Assembly (NCBI RefSeq): GCF_015351235.1
Contig: NZ_JADKSJ010000001.1
Location: forward strand, 558,001-622,000
Source of the DNA: Plantibacter sp. VKM Ac-2880
GTDB taxonomy: Bacteria; Actinomycetota; Actinomycetes; Actinomycetales; Microbacteriaceae
DNA: 64,000 bases
Reading direction: 5' to 3'
The translations under genes and the position numbers were made by a program. Under the pieces are notes generated by a model that was not told the origin of the DNA, did not search any database, and was given only the letters and a program-made list of their open reading frames with translations. Below, in pieces: positions 24,677 to 33,826 of the stretch. Each line of letters begins with the position of its first letter. The stretch's first letter is position 1.

Positions 24677-25755
24677 TACGGAGCGCGGAACGTCAGCGTG
24701 AAGGAGGTGGGTGCATCCTCGGTGAGGAGCGTCCCGTTGAGGAGTTCCGCGCGCTCGGTGAGGCCGACGAGCCCGTGGCCCGCCGACGACCACGTGGTCG
24801 TCGCCGACCGAGCCGGACGGGCGTTCCGGATCACGACGGTGACCTCGTCGGGTGAGGCGCTGGCCCGGAGCTCGACGGGTGCTCCAGGCGCGTGCTTGCG
24901 GGCGTTCGTGAGGCCCTCCTGCACCGTCCGGTAGATCGCACGCTGCAGCGGGGCCGGGAGCCCGTCCGGCAGCTCGATCCCTGCGGTGACGTCGATGCCA
25001 CTGTCGGCGATCAGCCGACTCAGGTCCTCGACCGTCGGTTGCGGCGCCAACGGTGCGTGCCCCGTCTCCGCACGGAGCAGGGTGACCATGTCCCGGAGCT
25101 CGTCGAGGGTGCGCGAGGCGAGCGAACGGATCGTGACCGCCATCCGCTTCGTCCCCGGCTCCTCGGTCTGCACCTGGATCGCCCCCGCCTGGACGGCGAT
25201 GAGGCTGACCTGGTGGGAGACGACGTCGTGCATCTCCCTCGCGATGCGCGTGCGCTCCTCGACGAGGACGTCGGAGGCGATGCGCGCCCGCTCGGTCCGA
25301 CGGACCTGCTCGAGATCGCGGATCCGGTCGAACAGCTCCCGTCTCGTGCGCACGAGCAGGCCCAACGCGATCGGCGCCGCCGCGTACAGGCCGGCGTAGA
25401 CGATGGCCAGGATCGTGTAGTTGGCCGAGTTCCAACCCCACCACGGCACGGCCGCGAGGACGAAGACGACGACGCCCGTCGCGACCAGCCGCCAGCGTCG
25501 GCGCTCGCGGACCGCGACGGAGAACAGCGACGCGAGGCCGGCGAGCGTCGCGAGGTTGAGGGTGAAGGCAGGCACGGCGAAGAGGAGGGCGATCCACGGC
25601 CACCGTCGTCGGAAGATCAATCCGACCGCCGCCGCGATCGCCAGCCCCGACTCCCAGGGAGTCGCCCATTCGAGCGTCGTGAGGCTCTCGACGACGGCCG
25701 CCGCGATGATGGCGAGTTCGACGAGGACCGACCAGAGCCGGGAGCGACGGGTCAT
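24673..25755 (-). CDS. Sensor histidine kinase (DesK class)
   Basis: 360 residues. Four or five N-terminal helices (about 8-125), the HisKA_3 motif RIAREMHDVVSHQVSLI, N-box EGLTNARKHAPG and G-box GHGLVGLTERAELLNG. The start ATG 25755 overlaps the response-regulator stop (ATGA), so here the regulator gene comes first. The open frame upstream belongs to the regulator's antisense frame and is ignored. Confidence 0.9.
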   Translation of the reverse strand: MTRRSRLWSVLVELAIIAAAVVESLTTLEWATPWESGLAIAAAVGLIFRRRWPWIALLFAVPAFTLNLATLAGLASLFSVAVRERRRWRLVATGVVVFVLAAVPWWGWNSANYTILAIVYAGLYAAAPIALGLLVRTRRELFDRIRDLEQVRRTERARIASDVLVEERTRIAREMHDVVSHQVSLIAVQAGAIQVQTEEPGTKRMAVTIRSLASRTLDELRDMVTLLRAETGHAPLAPQPTVEDLSRLIADSGIDVTAGIELPDGLPAPLQRAIYRTVQEGLTNARKHAPGAPVELRASASPDEVTVVIRNARPARSATTTWSSAGHGLVGLTERAELLNGTLLTEDAPTSFTLTFRAPY

Positions 25756-26408
25756 GCGTGGTCCGTCTCGTCGGCGCGGACACCGGCGCGCTCTGCGATG
25801 ATCGCCGCCTCGAGCCGGGTCGTGACGTCGAGCTTGCCGAGGATCGCACTCACGTGGTCCTTCACCGTCGCCCGACTGAGGTGCAGCGCCTCGCCGATCT
25901 CCGTGTTCGACGCGCCCGTCCGCAGCGCCGCCAACACGTCCTGCTCGCGGCCGGTCAAGGCCGACAGCCGCCGGGCCGCCTCGCGGTCGGCACTTCGGGC
26001 GAAACCGCCGACGAGTGTCCGGGACACCTGCGGCGAGAGCACGATGCCGCCTGCCGACAGTGAGCGGAGCAGCATGGGGAGCTGCTCCGGGTCGGTGTCC
26101 TTCACGAGGAACCCCGCGGCGCCACTGCGCAGGGCGCGCGCGATGTAGTCGTCGGAGTCGAAGGTCGTCAGGATCGCGACGACGGGCGGATCGTCCCACG
26201 TCTGCAGTTCGTCGAGGATGTCGAGCCCGTTCCGGCCCGGCATGCGGACGTCGAGGAGGACGACGTCGGGACCACTCGCGCGGATGGCGTCGACGGCCTC
26301 CACCCCGTCGACGGAGGCGACGACCTCGATGTCCTCGACGGCGCCGAGGATGAGTTCGAACCCGGATCGCACCAACGCCTCGTCGTCGACGACGGCCACT
26401 CTGATCAC
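25752..26408 (-). CDS. NarL/LuxR-family response regulator
   Basis: 218 residues. VVDDEALVRSG at the N-terminus, phospho-acceptor in VVLLDVRMPGRNG, TTFDSDD, a lysine in FLVKDTDPEQL, and the LuxR HTH LTGREQDVLAALRTGASNTE. It leads a regulator-kinase operon. The next gene upstream (26633, rightward) is a small membrane protein starting a glycan operon across a 224-bp divergent gap, a possible target. Confidence 0.92.
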   Translation of the reverse strand: MIRVAVVDDEALVRSGFELILGAVEDIEVVASVDGVEAVDAIRASGPDVVLLDVRMPGRNGLDILDELQTWDDPPVVAILTTFDSDDYIARALRSGAAGFLVKDTDPEQLPMLLRSLSAGGIVLSPQVSRTLVGGFARSADREAARRLSALTGREQDVLAALRTGASNTEIGEALHLSRATVKDHVSAILGKLDVTTRLEAAIIAERAGVRADETDHA

Positions 26409-26632
26409 GGGGTCTCCTCAGCTCGACTCTCACCCTACGAGCACCGGGGATGGAGCGGTGACGGTCCGGTTCGGGAACCCGCCAGGTGGCGGGGGTGGAG
26501 TAGCCCGCAGCAGGATGCGCGACGATCGTCGTGCGACTGATACTTGACCACCCGGGCGGGCTCCAACATGCCCGGTGGGTCGGTGCGAACCGCCCGATCG
26601 ACATCCGGGGGGATCAGCATGAGGGACGACAC

Positions 26633-26782
26633 GTGAGCGCAAGACGACGGGACGGTGAGCGTCGCGCCACCGTCGAGGACTCGCCGATCGTCGGTATCGG
26701 GATCATCGCCACCATCGTCATCGTCGCGGTCGTGATCGTCGCGGCGGTCTTCATCGTCGCGCTGCTGCTGGGTGGCCGATGA
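26633..26782 (+). CDS. Small single-pass membrane protein
   Basis: 49 residues from GTG 26633, with GAGGGACG as ribosome site. A basic N-terminus (SARRRDGERRATVED) is followed by one long hydrophobic helix rich in Ile/Val/Ala (about 20-46) and a C-terminal GGR. ATGATG overlap with the aminotransferase start shows translational coupling. It could be an anchor or regulator for the glycan enzymes that follow, but there is no direct evidence. Not recognised as a known family. Confidence 0.65.
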   Translation: MSARRRDGERRATVEDSPIVGIGIIATIVIVAVVIVAAVFIVALLLGGR

Positions 26783-27987
26783 TGGCCGAGGTCGGGATCT
26801 CGCCGCGGATCCCGCTGTCGAAGCCCTACCGTGCCGCCGGTGAACTCGACCAGCTCGAACAGGTGCTCGCCTCGGACCACGTCCACGGCGACGGCCGGTT
26901 CACGGCGTCGGCCTCCGACCGACTCCGGCAGCTCACGGGCGCCCCGCACGTCCTCCTCACCACCTCGGGGACCCACGCGCTCGAGATGATGACCCGGCTG
27001 ATCGGCATCGGACCCGGCGACGAGGTGATCCTCCCGAGCTTCACGTTCCCCTCCGCGGCGAACGCGGTCGTCCTCGCCGGAGCGACCCCGGTCTTCGTCG
27101 ACAGCGACCCGGCGACGGGCAACCTGGACCCGCAGCACGTCGCCGACGCCATCGGACCCCGCACCCGGGCGATCTCGGTCATGCACTACGGCGGAGTCCC
27201 CGTCGACGTGCCCGCCTTCCTCGGTCTCGCCGCTGTGCACGGGCTGCACCTGCTCGAGGACAACGCGCACGGCCTCGGCGTCGCCGGCGCAGGCGTCCGG
27301 CTCGGAACGGTCGGGACGATGGCCGCGCAGAGCTTCCACGACACGAAGAACGTGCACTGCGGCGAGGGCGGTGCGCTGCTCATCAACGACGAGTCCGTGC
27401 TGCTCCGAGCCGAGATCATGCGTGAGAAGGGGACCGACCGCGCACAGTTCCTCCGCGGCCAGGTCGACAAGTACAGCTGGGCCGACCTCGGCTCCAGCTA
27501 CCTGCCGAGCGAGCTGAACGCCGCGGTGCTCGACACCCAACTCCGTGACTTCGACGTCATCCAGGCGCACCGCCACCGGATCTGGGACCGGTACGCGGCC
27601 GAACTCGCTGAGTGGGCGCACGATCGCGGTGCGACGCTCATGGACCCGCCCGGCGGCGTCCACGCCGCACACCTCTTCTTCCTCCTGCTCCCGGACGCGG
27701 AGGTGCAGCAGGAGTTCCTCCGCCACCTGCAGGCGCACGGCATCGGTGCCGCCTTCCACTACGTGCCGCTCCACTCGAGCGCCGCCGGTCGGCGCTACGG
27801 TCGGGTGGTGTCGGAACCGCAGCATGCGGTCCGGTTCGCCGAACGCCTCGTCCGGCTGCCGCTGTGGCCGGCGATGACCGACGGCGAGGTGGACCGGGTC
27901 GTCGCCGCGGTCCGCGCGTTCGGTGCGACCCCCGACCTCACGACGGCGATGACGGCATCGACGGGACAGGATTCCATATGGGCATGA
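26779..27987 (+). CDS. DegT/DnrJ/EryC1 sugar aminotransferase (WecE/RffA-like)
   Basis: 402 residues of the PLP fold type I sugar aminotransferase family. SGTHALEM (63-70), D161 in LLEDNAHG for the PLP ring nitrogen, and the Schiff-base lysine K190 in FHDTKNVHCGEGG. The GEGGALLIND block resembles TDP-4-keto-6-deoxyglucose 4-aminotransferases that form TDP-4-amino-sugars for surface polysaccharides. ATG 26779 or the next codon ATG 26782 could be used. It overlaps the glycosyltransferase gene by 10 bp. Confidence 0.88.
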   Translation: MMAEVGISPRIPLSKPYRAAGELDQLEQVLASDHVHGDGRFTASASDRLRQLTGAPHVLLTTSGTHALEMMTRLIGIGPGDEVILPSFTFPSAANAVVLAGATPVFVDSDPATGNLDPQHVADAIGPRTRAISVMHYGGVPVDVPAFLGLAAVHGLHLLEDNAHGLGVAGAGVRLGTVGTMAAQSFHDTKNVHCGEGGALLINDESVLLRAEIMREKGTDRAQFLRGQVDKYSWADLGSSYLPSELNAAVLDTQLRDFDVIQAHRHRIWDRYAAELAEWAHDRGATLMDPPGGVHAAHLFFLLLPDAEVQQEFLRHLQAHGIGAAFHYVPLHSSAAGRRYGRVVSEPQHAVRFAERLVRLPLWPAMTDGEVDRVVAAVRAFGATPDLTTAMTASTGQDSIWA

Positions 27988-29210
27988 TCGAGCAGGGGCT
28001 CCGCGCCATCCGTGGCGAGGGTGTCCGGTCGACGCTCTGGCGTGCCGCGCACTTCGCCGACGGACGGTTCAATCCGATGCGCCGGAAGCCGACCGACCTG
28101 TACCCGAGCGACGCGATCGCCGCCGACTGGACGGTGCCGAAGCACTTCAACGCCGCCGAGTTCCCCAGGCGCCCCTACGACGTGGCGTGGCTGATCTCGC
28201 CGCCGAGCCGCACCTCCGGCGGGCACCAGAACGCGTTCCGCTTCATGGAGTTCCTCGAGCGCGCCGGTCACCGCCTCACGATCTACCTGTATCAGGCGTC
28301 AGCGCAGCCCGCCGTCGACATCCCCGGGATCCGGGCGATGATGGCGGCCAGCAGCGCCTACCCGGAGCTGCAGGCCGACATCGTCCGGTACGACCCCGCA
28401 ACCGGCATCGCGCCTGGCGCGGACGTCGTCGTGTCCTCCGACTGGCAGACGGCCTACCCGGCGTTCCGCTACCAGGGGCCGGCGAAGCGGTTCTCGTTCG
28501 TGCAGGACTTCGAGCCGTGGTTCTACCCAGCCAGCAGCGAGTACGTCCTCGCCGAGAACACCTACCGCTTCGGGTTCCACGGGTTCTCGGCCGGACCGTG
28601 GTTGGCCAGGAAGGTCGCCGACGAGTACGGCATGAGCTGCGACCACTTCGACTACTCGGTCGACAAGCAGCACTACTCGCACGTGAACGACGCACCGCGC
28701 ACCGAGATCCTCTTCTACGCCCGTCCCCCAACGCCTCGGCGCGGGTGGGAGATCGGCGAACTCGCGTTGACGGAGTTCCACCGGCTGCGCCCCGACATCA
28801 CGATCAACCTCGTCGGCTGGGACATGTCGGGCTATGAGACGGGCTTCCCGTTCGTGAACCGCTCGGCCATGGACATCTCCGAGCTGAACGCCGTCTACAA
28901 CCGCTGCGCCGCAGGGCTCGTGCTGTCGCTCACCGACATGTCGCTGCTCCCGCTGGAGATCATGTCCTCCGGGGTGGTGCCCGTCGTGAACGACAGCCCG
29001 AACACCACCGGCGTCCTCGACAGTCAGCACATCGAGTACGTGCCCCTGTCGCCCGCCGCGATCGCCAGGCGACTCGTCGACATCGCCGAGCGTCCCGACG
29101 CGATCGAGCACGCCAAGCGCATCTCGGCGTCGATCACAGCCGCCGACTGGTCGGACCCCGGCGCGCAGTTCGTCGAGCAGTTCGAGCGGGCGATGCGCTC
29201 GTCCATCTGA
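27978..29210 (+). CDS. Glycosyltransferase, WsaF-like rhamnosyltransferase type
   Basis: 410 residues. An N-terminal region with YDVAWLISPPSRTSGGHQNA, a conserved FVQDFEPWFYPASSEYVLAE block, and a C-terminal Rossmann domain with TEILFYARPPTPRRGWEIGE and LPLEIMSSGVVPVVND (the acidic sugar-nucleotide site of GT-B enzymes). This combination is typical of WsaF-like rhamnosyltransferases that extend rhamnan or related surface glycans. It is likely to transfer the amino- or deoxysugar made by the upstream enzyme. No flippase or polymerase genes are nearby. Confidence 0.8.
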   Translation: MGMIEQGLRAIRGEGVRSTLWRAAHFADGRFNPMRRKPTDLYPSDAIAADWTVPKHFNAAEFPRRPYDVAWLISPPSRTSGGHQNAFRFMEFLERAGHRLTIYLYQASAQPAVDIPGIRAMMAASSAYPELQADIVRYDPATGIAPGADVVVSSDWQTAYPAFRYQGPAKRFSFVQDFEPWFYPASSEYVLAENTYRFGFHGFSAGPWLARKVADEYGMSCDHFDYSVDKQHYSHVNDAPRTEILFYARPPTPRRGWEIGELALTEFHRLRPDITINLVGWDMSGYETGFPFVNRSAMDISELNAVYNRCAAGLVLSLTDMSLLPLEIMSSGVVPVVNDSPNTTGVLDSQHIEYVPLSPAAIARRLVDIAERPDAIEHAKRISASITAADWSDPGAQFVEQFERAMRSSI

Positions 29211-29224
29211 CGCCCGGCGCGGCG

Positions 29225-29725
29225 TCAGCCCACCCGCGCCTGCCGACGGTGGGCGTCGAGGTCGGGGAGCATCTCCGACACCGGTGGGGTGGCGATCGAC
29301 CGCAGCGCGTGTTCGACCGCCTCGCGGATACTCCGACCGCTCGCGGTGATCGCGTGCAGCTGCGCCAAGGCCTCGGGGTCCACGATGACGACGGAGACGG
29401 GCGTCTCCTGCTCGGGCGCGTCGACGACGGAGCCGGCCCGTGCACGACGGGTGGCGAGCCCGTGAGCGATCCATGCACGGTTGCGCTCCACGTCGACCTT
29501 CAGCAGGCGGGTGTTGCGCCGCACCCGCTCGGCGACGAGCTTCCCCTCGTGGATGTCCGAGTACACCTGCCAGCGCGGGTACAGCAGGCGGGTCGCGAGG
29601 TCCGACGGTCGGGTCGGGACCGGGAGGTCGTCGATGAAGTCCTGCAGCACGGCATCGGAGAGCGCCGAACGCAACCCACGTCGCTGCACGCTGTCGTCGG
29701 ACGAAGCGGGGAACGTCAGGGTCAT
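29225..29725 (-). CDS. Conserved-looking hypothetical protein
   Basis: 166 residues from MTLTFPASSDD. An N-terminal segment (DAVLQDFIDDLPVPTRPSDL) leads to a basic centre (RVRRNTRLLKVDVERNRAW) and a C-terminal part (ALAQLHAITASGRSIREAVE) with an HTH- or ribbon-like helical look. No signal peptide or membrane helix. Function unknown. It converges with the glycosyltransferase. Hairpin AAGACTG-GAA-CAGTCTT (29769-29785) lies 44 bp upstream of the start. Confidence 0.55.
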   Translation of the reverse strand: MTLTFPASSDDSVQRRGLRSALSDAVLQDFIDDLPVPTRPSDLATRLLYPRWQVYSDIHEGKLVAERVRRNTRLLKVDVERNRAWIAHGLATRRARAGSVVDAPEQETPVSVVIVDPEALAQLHAITASGRSIREAVEHALRSIATPPVSEMLPDLDAHRRQARVG

Positions 29726-29953
29726 GGGGATCCGGTGGTCATGGGGCGGGCGGTCGATCGGAACAGCAAAGACTGGAACAGTCTTGCGCCGAACCCTGGG
29801 CCCAAGGCGTCCGGCGGCTGGAAACCACCCCGGAACCAACCCTGCAAGTGCTTGACCTCGATCGCGCGGGCCCGGCCTGGAACCCACGTGCGCCCACCGC
29901 CGGGTCGCTGTTAGCCTCGACGCACGAACACCACCGTTGAGGGAGGAATCGTC

Positions 29954-32275
29954 ATGGGCAACGACGCCGGACGACAGGACCGAGCACGTGCAGGATCGAA
30001 CCGGGGCGGAGCACGGCAGCCCGCCGGTGGGGGCGAGGCGGAACCCATCCTCGTCCAGGATCCGGAGCTCCCACCCACTGCGGTCGACGAGGCCGACCAC
30101 GCCCCGCGCTGGACCCCGGCCAAGGTGGTCCTCTGGGTAGCCATCGCCCTCCTCGGCGGCTTCGCGTGGACGATGCTGGCACTCGTCCGCGGCGAGACGG
30201 TCAACGCCATCTGGTTCGTGTTCGCGGCCGTCTGCACCTATCTCATCGCCTACCGCTTCTACTCGAAGCTCATCGAACGGAAACTGCTCCGCCCCGACGA
30301 CCGCCGGGCGACCCCGGCCGAGTACCTCGCCAACGGCAAGGATTTCGTCCCAACGGACCGGCGGGTCCTCTACGGGCACCACTTCGCCGCGATCGCCGGA
30401 GCCGGCCCGCTCGTCGGCCCTGTGCTCGCCGCGCAGATGGGTTACCTGCCCGGCACGATCTGGATCATCATCGGGGTGATCCTGGCGGGTGCCGTGCAGG
30501 ACTACCTCGTCCTCTTCTTCTCGATGCGCCGCGGCGGCCGCTCCCTCGGCCAGATGGCGCGTGACGAGCTCGGCGTGATCGGTGGGACGGCCGCGATCAT
30601 CGCGACGCTCGCGATCATGGTCATCATCGTCGCGATCCTCGCCCTCGTCGTCGTCAACGCCCTCGGCGAGAGCCCCTGGGGTGTCTTCAGCGTGTCGATG
30701 ACGATCCCGATCGCGCTGTTCATGGGTGTGTACCTGAGGTTCATCCGGCCGGGCAAGATCACGGAGATCTCCATCATCGGCTTCGTCCTCCTCATGTTCG
30801 CGATCGTCGCGGGCGGCTGGGTCGCCGAGACGGAGTGGGGCGCCGCGGCGTTCACCCTCGACCGCACCGTCATCGCCGTCGGCATCATCGTCTACGGCTT
30901 CGTCGCCGCGATCCTCCCCGTGTGGCTCCTGCTCGCACCCCGCGACTACCTCTCGACGTTCATGAAGATCGGCACGATCGTGATGCTCGCTGGGGCGATC
31001 GTCCTCGTGCGTCCGGAGATCACGGTGCCGGCGTTCAGCGAGTTCGCCGGCGGTGACGCCGGTCCGGTGGTCAGTGGTTCGCTCTTCCCGTTCCTCTTCG
31101 TCACGATCGCGTGCGGCGCCCTCTCCGGCTTCCACGCGCTCATCGCCTCAGGCACCACGCCGAAACTCGTCGAGAAGGAACGCCAGACCCGCTTCATCGG
31201 TTACGGCGGCATGCTCATGGAGTCGTTCGTCGCGATCATGGCCCTCGTCGCAGCCCTGTCCATCGACCGCGGCATCTACTTCGCGATGAACTCCTCCGCC
31301 GCGGCGACCGGCGGCACGGTCGAGGGCGCCGTCGCCTTCGTGAACTCGCTCGGGCTCGCCGGGGTGAACCTCACCCCCGATGTGCTCACGCAGACCGCCG
31401 CGAACGTGGGGGAGGAGTCGATCGTGTCCCGCACCGGCGGTGCACCGACACTCGCCCTCGGCCTCGCGCACATCATGCAGCAGCTCATCGGCGGCACCGC
31501 GCTCATGTCGTTCTGGTACCACTTCGCGATCATGTTCGAGGCCCTGTTCATCCTCACCGCCGTCGACGCCGGCACGCGCGTGGCCCGCTTCATGCTGCAG
31601 GACACCTTCGGCAACATCATCCCGAAGTTCCGTGACCCCGACTGGCGGCTCGGTGCCTGGATCTGCACGGCCGTGATGGTCGCTGCATGGGGAGCGATCC
31701 TCATCATGGGCGTCACCGATCCGCTCGGCGGCATCAACACCCTGTTCCCGTTGTTCGGCATCGCGAACCAGCTGCTCGCGGCGATCGCGCTCGCGGTCTG
31801 CATGGCGATCGTGGCGAAACGCGGGAACTTCCGGTGGCTGTGGATCGTCGCCGTGCCGTTGGCTTTCACCGCGGTCGTGACGATCACCGCGTCGATGTTC
31901 AAGATCTTCTCGCCCGTCCCCGCCGTCGGGTACTGGGCGCAGAACGCGGCGTTCCGCGAGGCGCTCGCCGCCGGTGAGGACAGCTTCGGGAACGCACCGA
32001 CGCGGGCGGCGATGGAGGCCGTCGTGCGGAACACCACCGTGCAGGGCGTGCTGTCGATCCTGTTCGTGACCCTCGCGATCATCGTCATCTTCTTCGCGAT
32101 CCTCCACACCGTGCGGTCGTTCCGCACGGGTGGTGGGCCGAGTTCGGAGGATCCGGCGCTCCCGTCGCGTCGCTTCGCACCATCGGGGATCGTCGCGACG
32201 AAGGCGGAGAAGGCGCTCGAGCGCGAGTGGTCGACCGTGGACGACGACCAGCGTCCAGCTCGGTCGGGGCACTGA
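29954..32275 (+). CDS. cstA: Carbon starvation protein A, pyruvate/peptide transporter
   Basis: 773 residues with 16-18 hydrophobic segments. Hallmark CstA blocks include YRFYSKLIERKLL, FVPTDRRVLYGHHFAAIAGAGPLVGPVLAAQMGY, FSGFHALIASGTTPK-like SGFHALIASGTTPKLV and GIANQLLAAIAL. Family members import pyruvate or peptides on starvation. A hydrophilic 50-residue N-terminal tail precedes the first helix. GAGGGAGGAAT lies before the ATG. Its stop overlaps the next start (TGATG at 32273-32277), pairing it with the YbdD-like protein. Confidence 0.93.
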   Translation: MGNDAGRQDRARAGSNRGGARQPAGGGEAEPILVQDPELPPTAVDEADHAPRWTPAKVVLWVAIALLGGFAWTMLALVRGETVNAIWFVFAAVCTYLIAYRFYSKLIERKLLRPDDRRATPAEYLANGKDFVPTDRRVLYGHHFAAIAGAGPLVGPVLAAQMGYLPGTIWIIIGVILAGAVQDYLVLFFSMRRGGRSLGQMARDELGVIGGTAAIIATLAIMVIIVAILALVVVNALGESPWGVFSVSMTIPIALFMGVYLRFIRPGKITEISIIGFVLLMFAIVAGGWVAETEWGAAAFTLDRTVIAVGIIVYGFVAAILPVWLLLAPRDYLSTFMKIGTIVMLAGAIVLVRPEITVPAFSEFAGGDAGPVVSGSLFPFLFVTIACGALSGFHALIASGTTPKLVEKERQTRFIGYGGMLMESFVAIMALVAALSIDRGIYFAMNSSAAATGGTVEGAVAFVNSLGLAGVNLTPDVLTQTAANVGEESIVSRTGGAPTLALGLAHIMQQLIGGTALMSFWYHFAIMFEALFILTAVDAGTRVARFMLQDTFGNIIPKFRDPDWRLGAWICTAVMVAAWGAILIMGVTDPLGGINTLFPLFGIANQLLAAIALAVCMAIVAKRGNFRWLWIVAVPLAFTAVVTITASMFKIFSPVPAVGYWAQNAAFREALAAGEDSFGNAPTRAAMEAVVRNTTVQGVLSILFVTLAIIVIFFAILHTVRSFRTGGGPSSEDPALPSRRFAPSGIVATKAEKALEREWSTVDDDQRPARSGH

Positions 32276-32505
32276 TGTCCGGCACGGGCTCGGCCGCCGG
32301 CCCTGGGACGGTGGGGCTCGCGGTCCGGCGGGGCTGGGCGTCGGTGCGGTGGTTCGTCACCTCGCTGATGGGCGACACCGCCTACGCCACCTATGTCGAG
32401 CACCACCGACGTGTTCACCCGGACACCCCGGTCCCCGACGAGCGCACCTTCTGGCGGGAGCGCTTCGCGGAGCAGGACCGCACGCCCGGTTCGCGGTGCT
32501 GCTGA
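32275..32505 (+). CDS. YbdD/YjiX-family small CstA partner
   Basis: 76 residues. The core VRWFVTSLMGDTAYATYVEHHRRVHPDTPVPDERTFWRERF follows the YbdD/YjiX pattern (GDxxYxxYxxHxxxxHP...FxxxR), here read in two parts: TSLMGDTAYATYVEHHRRVH and PDTPVPDERTFWRERF. Known relatives are needed for CstA-family transport activity. The start overlaps the cstA stop, so the two are co-translated. The C-terminal CC is unusual. Confidence 0.88.
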   Translation: MSGTGSAAGPGTVGLAVRRGWASVRWFVTSLMGDTAYATYVEHHRRVHPDTPVPDERTFWRERFAEQDRTPGSRCC

Positions 32506-32570
32506 GCCCCCGGCGAGTGTCGCCGACAGCCGGTCCAGAGGCAGATGTCACGGTTGGATAACAGCGCGTT

Positions 32571-32629
32571 GCGTCAACGCGTTTGACGCTCATACCGTGA
32601 CGTCAATCGTTTGCAGTCAAACGATTGAC
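32571..32629 (+). promoter_or_regulatory. LacI-type operator cluster
   Basis: Site 1 is GCGTCAACGCGTTTGACGC (32571-32589). Sites 2 and 3 are GTCAATCGTTTG (32602-32613) and CAAACGATTGAC (32618-32629), which are also perfect reverse complements around CAGT. The TCAA-NCGN-TTGA core with central CG is typical for LacI regulators. The cluster ends 21 bp before the LacI gene, so autorepression is likely. Confidence 0.8.
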
Positions 32630-32650
32630 ACTCGGACCGATGGAGGCGCG

Positions 32651-33682
32651 ATGCTGACGATGAAGGATGTCGCGCTGCACGTCGGCGTCTCCGTCTCCGC
32701 GGTCTCCCTCGTCCTGAGCGGCCGCGGTTCAGGGCGGGTGAACGCTGAGACGGCGGCCCGGATCCAGGCGGTGGCCGACGAACTCGGCTACGTGCCCAAC
32801 CACCTCGCGCGCTCCCTGAAGACGAAGCAGAGCCGGACGATCGGCGTCGTGTCCGATCAGGTCGCCACCGTGCCGTTCTCCGGCCAGATGCTCGCGGGCG
32901 CCCAGCAGGCGGCCTGGGACGCCGGCTTCATGCTCATGCTGATCGACACCTCCGGCAACGAGGCGGTGCAGACGCCGGCCGTGCAGTCGCTGCTGCAACG
33001 GAACATCGAGGCGCTCATCGTCGCGACCAACTTCCACCAGCTGGTGGACGTGCCGTTCGTGCCCGCCAAGCTGCCCGTCGTCATCCTCGACGGTCGACCG
33101 GAGCGGGAGGGCGACGCCACCGTCGATTTCGTGGTGCCCGACGAGGAGCGCGGTGCGTACACCTCGACGAAGCTCCTCATCGACGCGGGACACCGTCGGA
33201 TCGGCTTCTGCAACGTGGCCGCGTACCCGATCGCCTCGCGGTTGCGGGAGCGGGGCTACGCCGGTGCGCTGGCGGAAGCCGGTATCGAGCGGGACCCGGC
33301 GCTCACCGTCGTGGCCGAGGACGCGGCGACCCGTCACGCGATCGCGCCCGCCGAGGCCTTGCTCGACCGGCCGGACCGACCGACGGCGGTCTTCGCGTTC
33401 AGCGACCAGACGGCGATGGGCTTCTTCCACGTCGCGCGGCGGCTCGGCCTCGCCATCCCGCATGACCTGTCCATCACCGGCTTCGACAACCAGGAGTTCG
33501 TCGACGACGCCCTCGACCCCGGATTGACCACCGTGCAACTTCCCCACCGCCAGATGGGTGAATGGGCGGTGAATCGGGTCATCGAACGGCTCGACGGCAC
33601 GCTGGACGGTGTCGGACGGGAAGGGTGCCTCATGCCCTGCGCGCCCGTCATCCGACACTCGATCGGACCCCCTCCCACCTGA
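32651..33682 (+). CDS. LacI-family regulator of the GH172/sugar importer locus
   Basis: 343 residues. The N-terminal HTH MKDVALHVGVSVSAVSLVLS is followed by the hinge helix PNHLARSLKTK and a periplasmic-binding-like effector domain (RTIGVVSDQVA through SITGFDNQEF). It should repress in the absence of a sugar ligand. ATG 32651 gives the standard LacI N-terminus. The operators just upstream and the downstream importer genes point to a local regulator. Confidence 0.92.
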   Translation: MLTMKDVALHVGVSVSAVSLVLSGRGSGRVNAETAARIQAVADELGYVPNHLARSLKTKQSRTIGVVSDQVATVPFSGQMLAGAQQAAWDAGFMLMLIDTSGNEAVQTPAVQSLLQRNIEALIVATNFHQLVDVPFVPAKLPVVILDGRPEREGDATVDFVVPDEERGAYTSTKLLIDAGHRRIGFCNVAAYPIASRLRERGYAGALAEAGIERDPALTVVAEDAATRHAIAPAEALLDRPDRPTAVFAFSDQTAMGFFHVARRLGLAIPHDLSITGFDNQEFVDDALDPGLTTVQLPHRQMGEWAVNRVIERLDGTLDGVGREGCLMPCAPVIRHSIGPPPT

Positions 33683-33712
33683 CCCGGCGGCAGCCACCTC
33701 GCGCAGGGTGAC

Positions 33713-33733
33713 GCCTCCGTCCCGGACGGAGGC
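33713..33733 (+). terminator. 10-bp-stem hairpin after the LacI gene
   Basis: GCCTCCGTCC and GGACGGAGGC flank a single C. It lies 30 bp after the LacI stop and 94 bp before the binding-protein gene. It may end the regulator transcript or set its level relative to the transporter genes. Confidence 0.6.
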
Positions 33734-33826
33734 GCCCCACGCTGGCGGGAGCCTGCCCGGATCCGCCCCGGATCCTGCCCACACCTACCCGTCCCACCCC
33801 AACACCCGATGCAAAGGAGCAACGCC

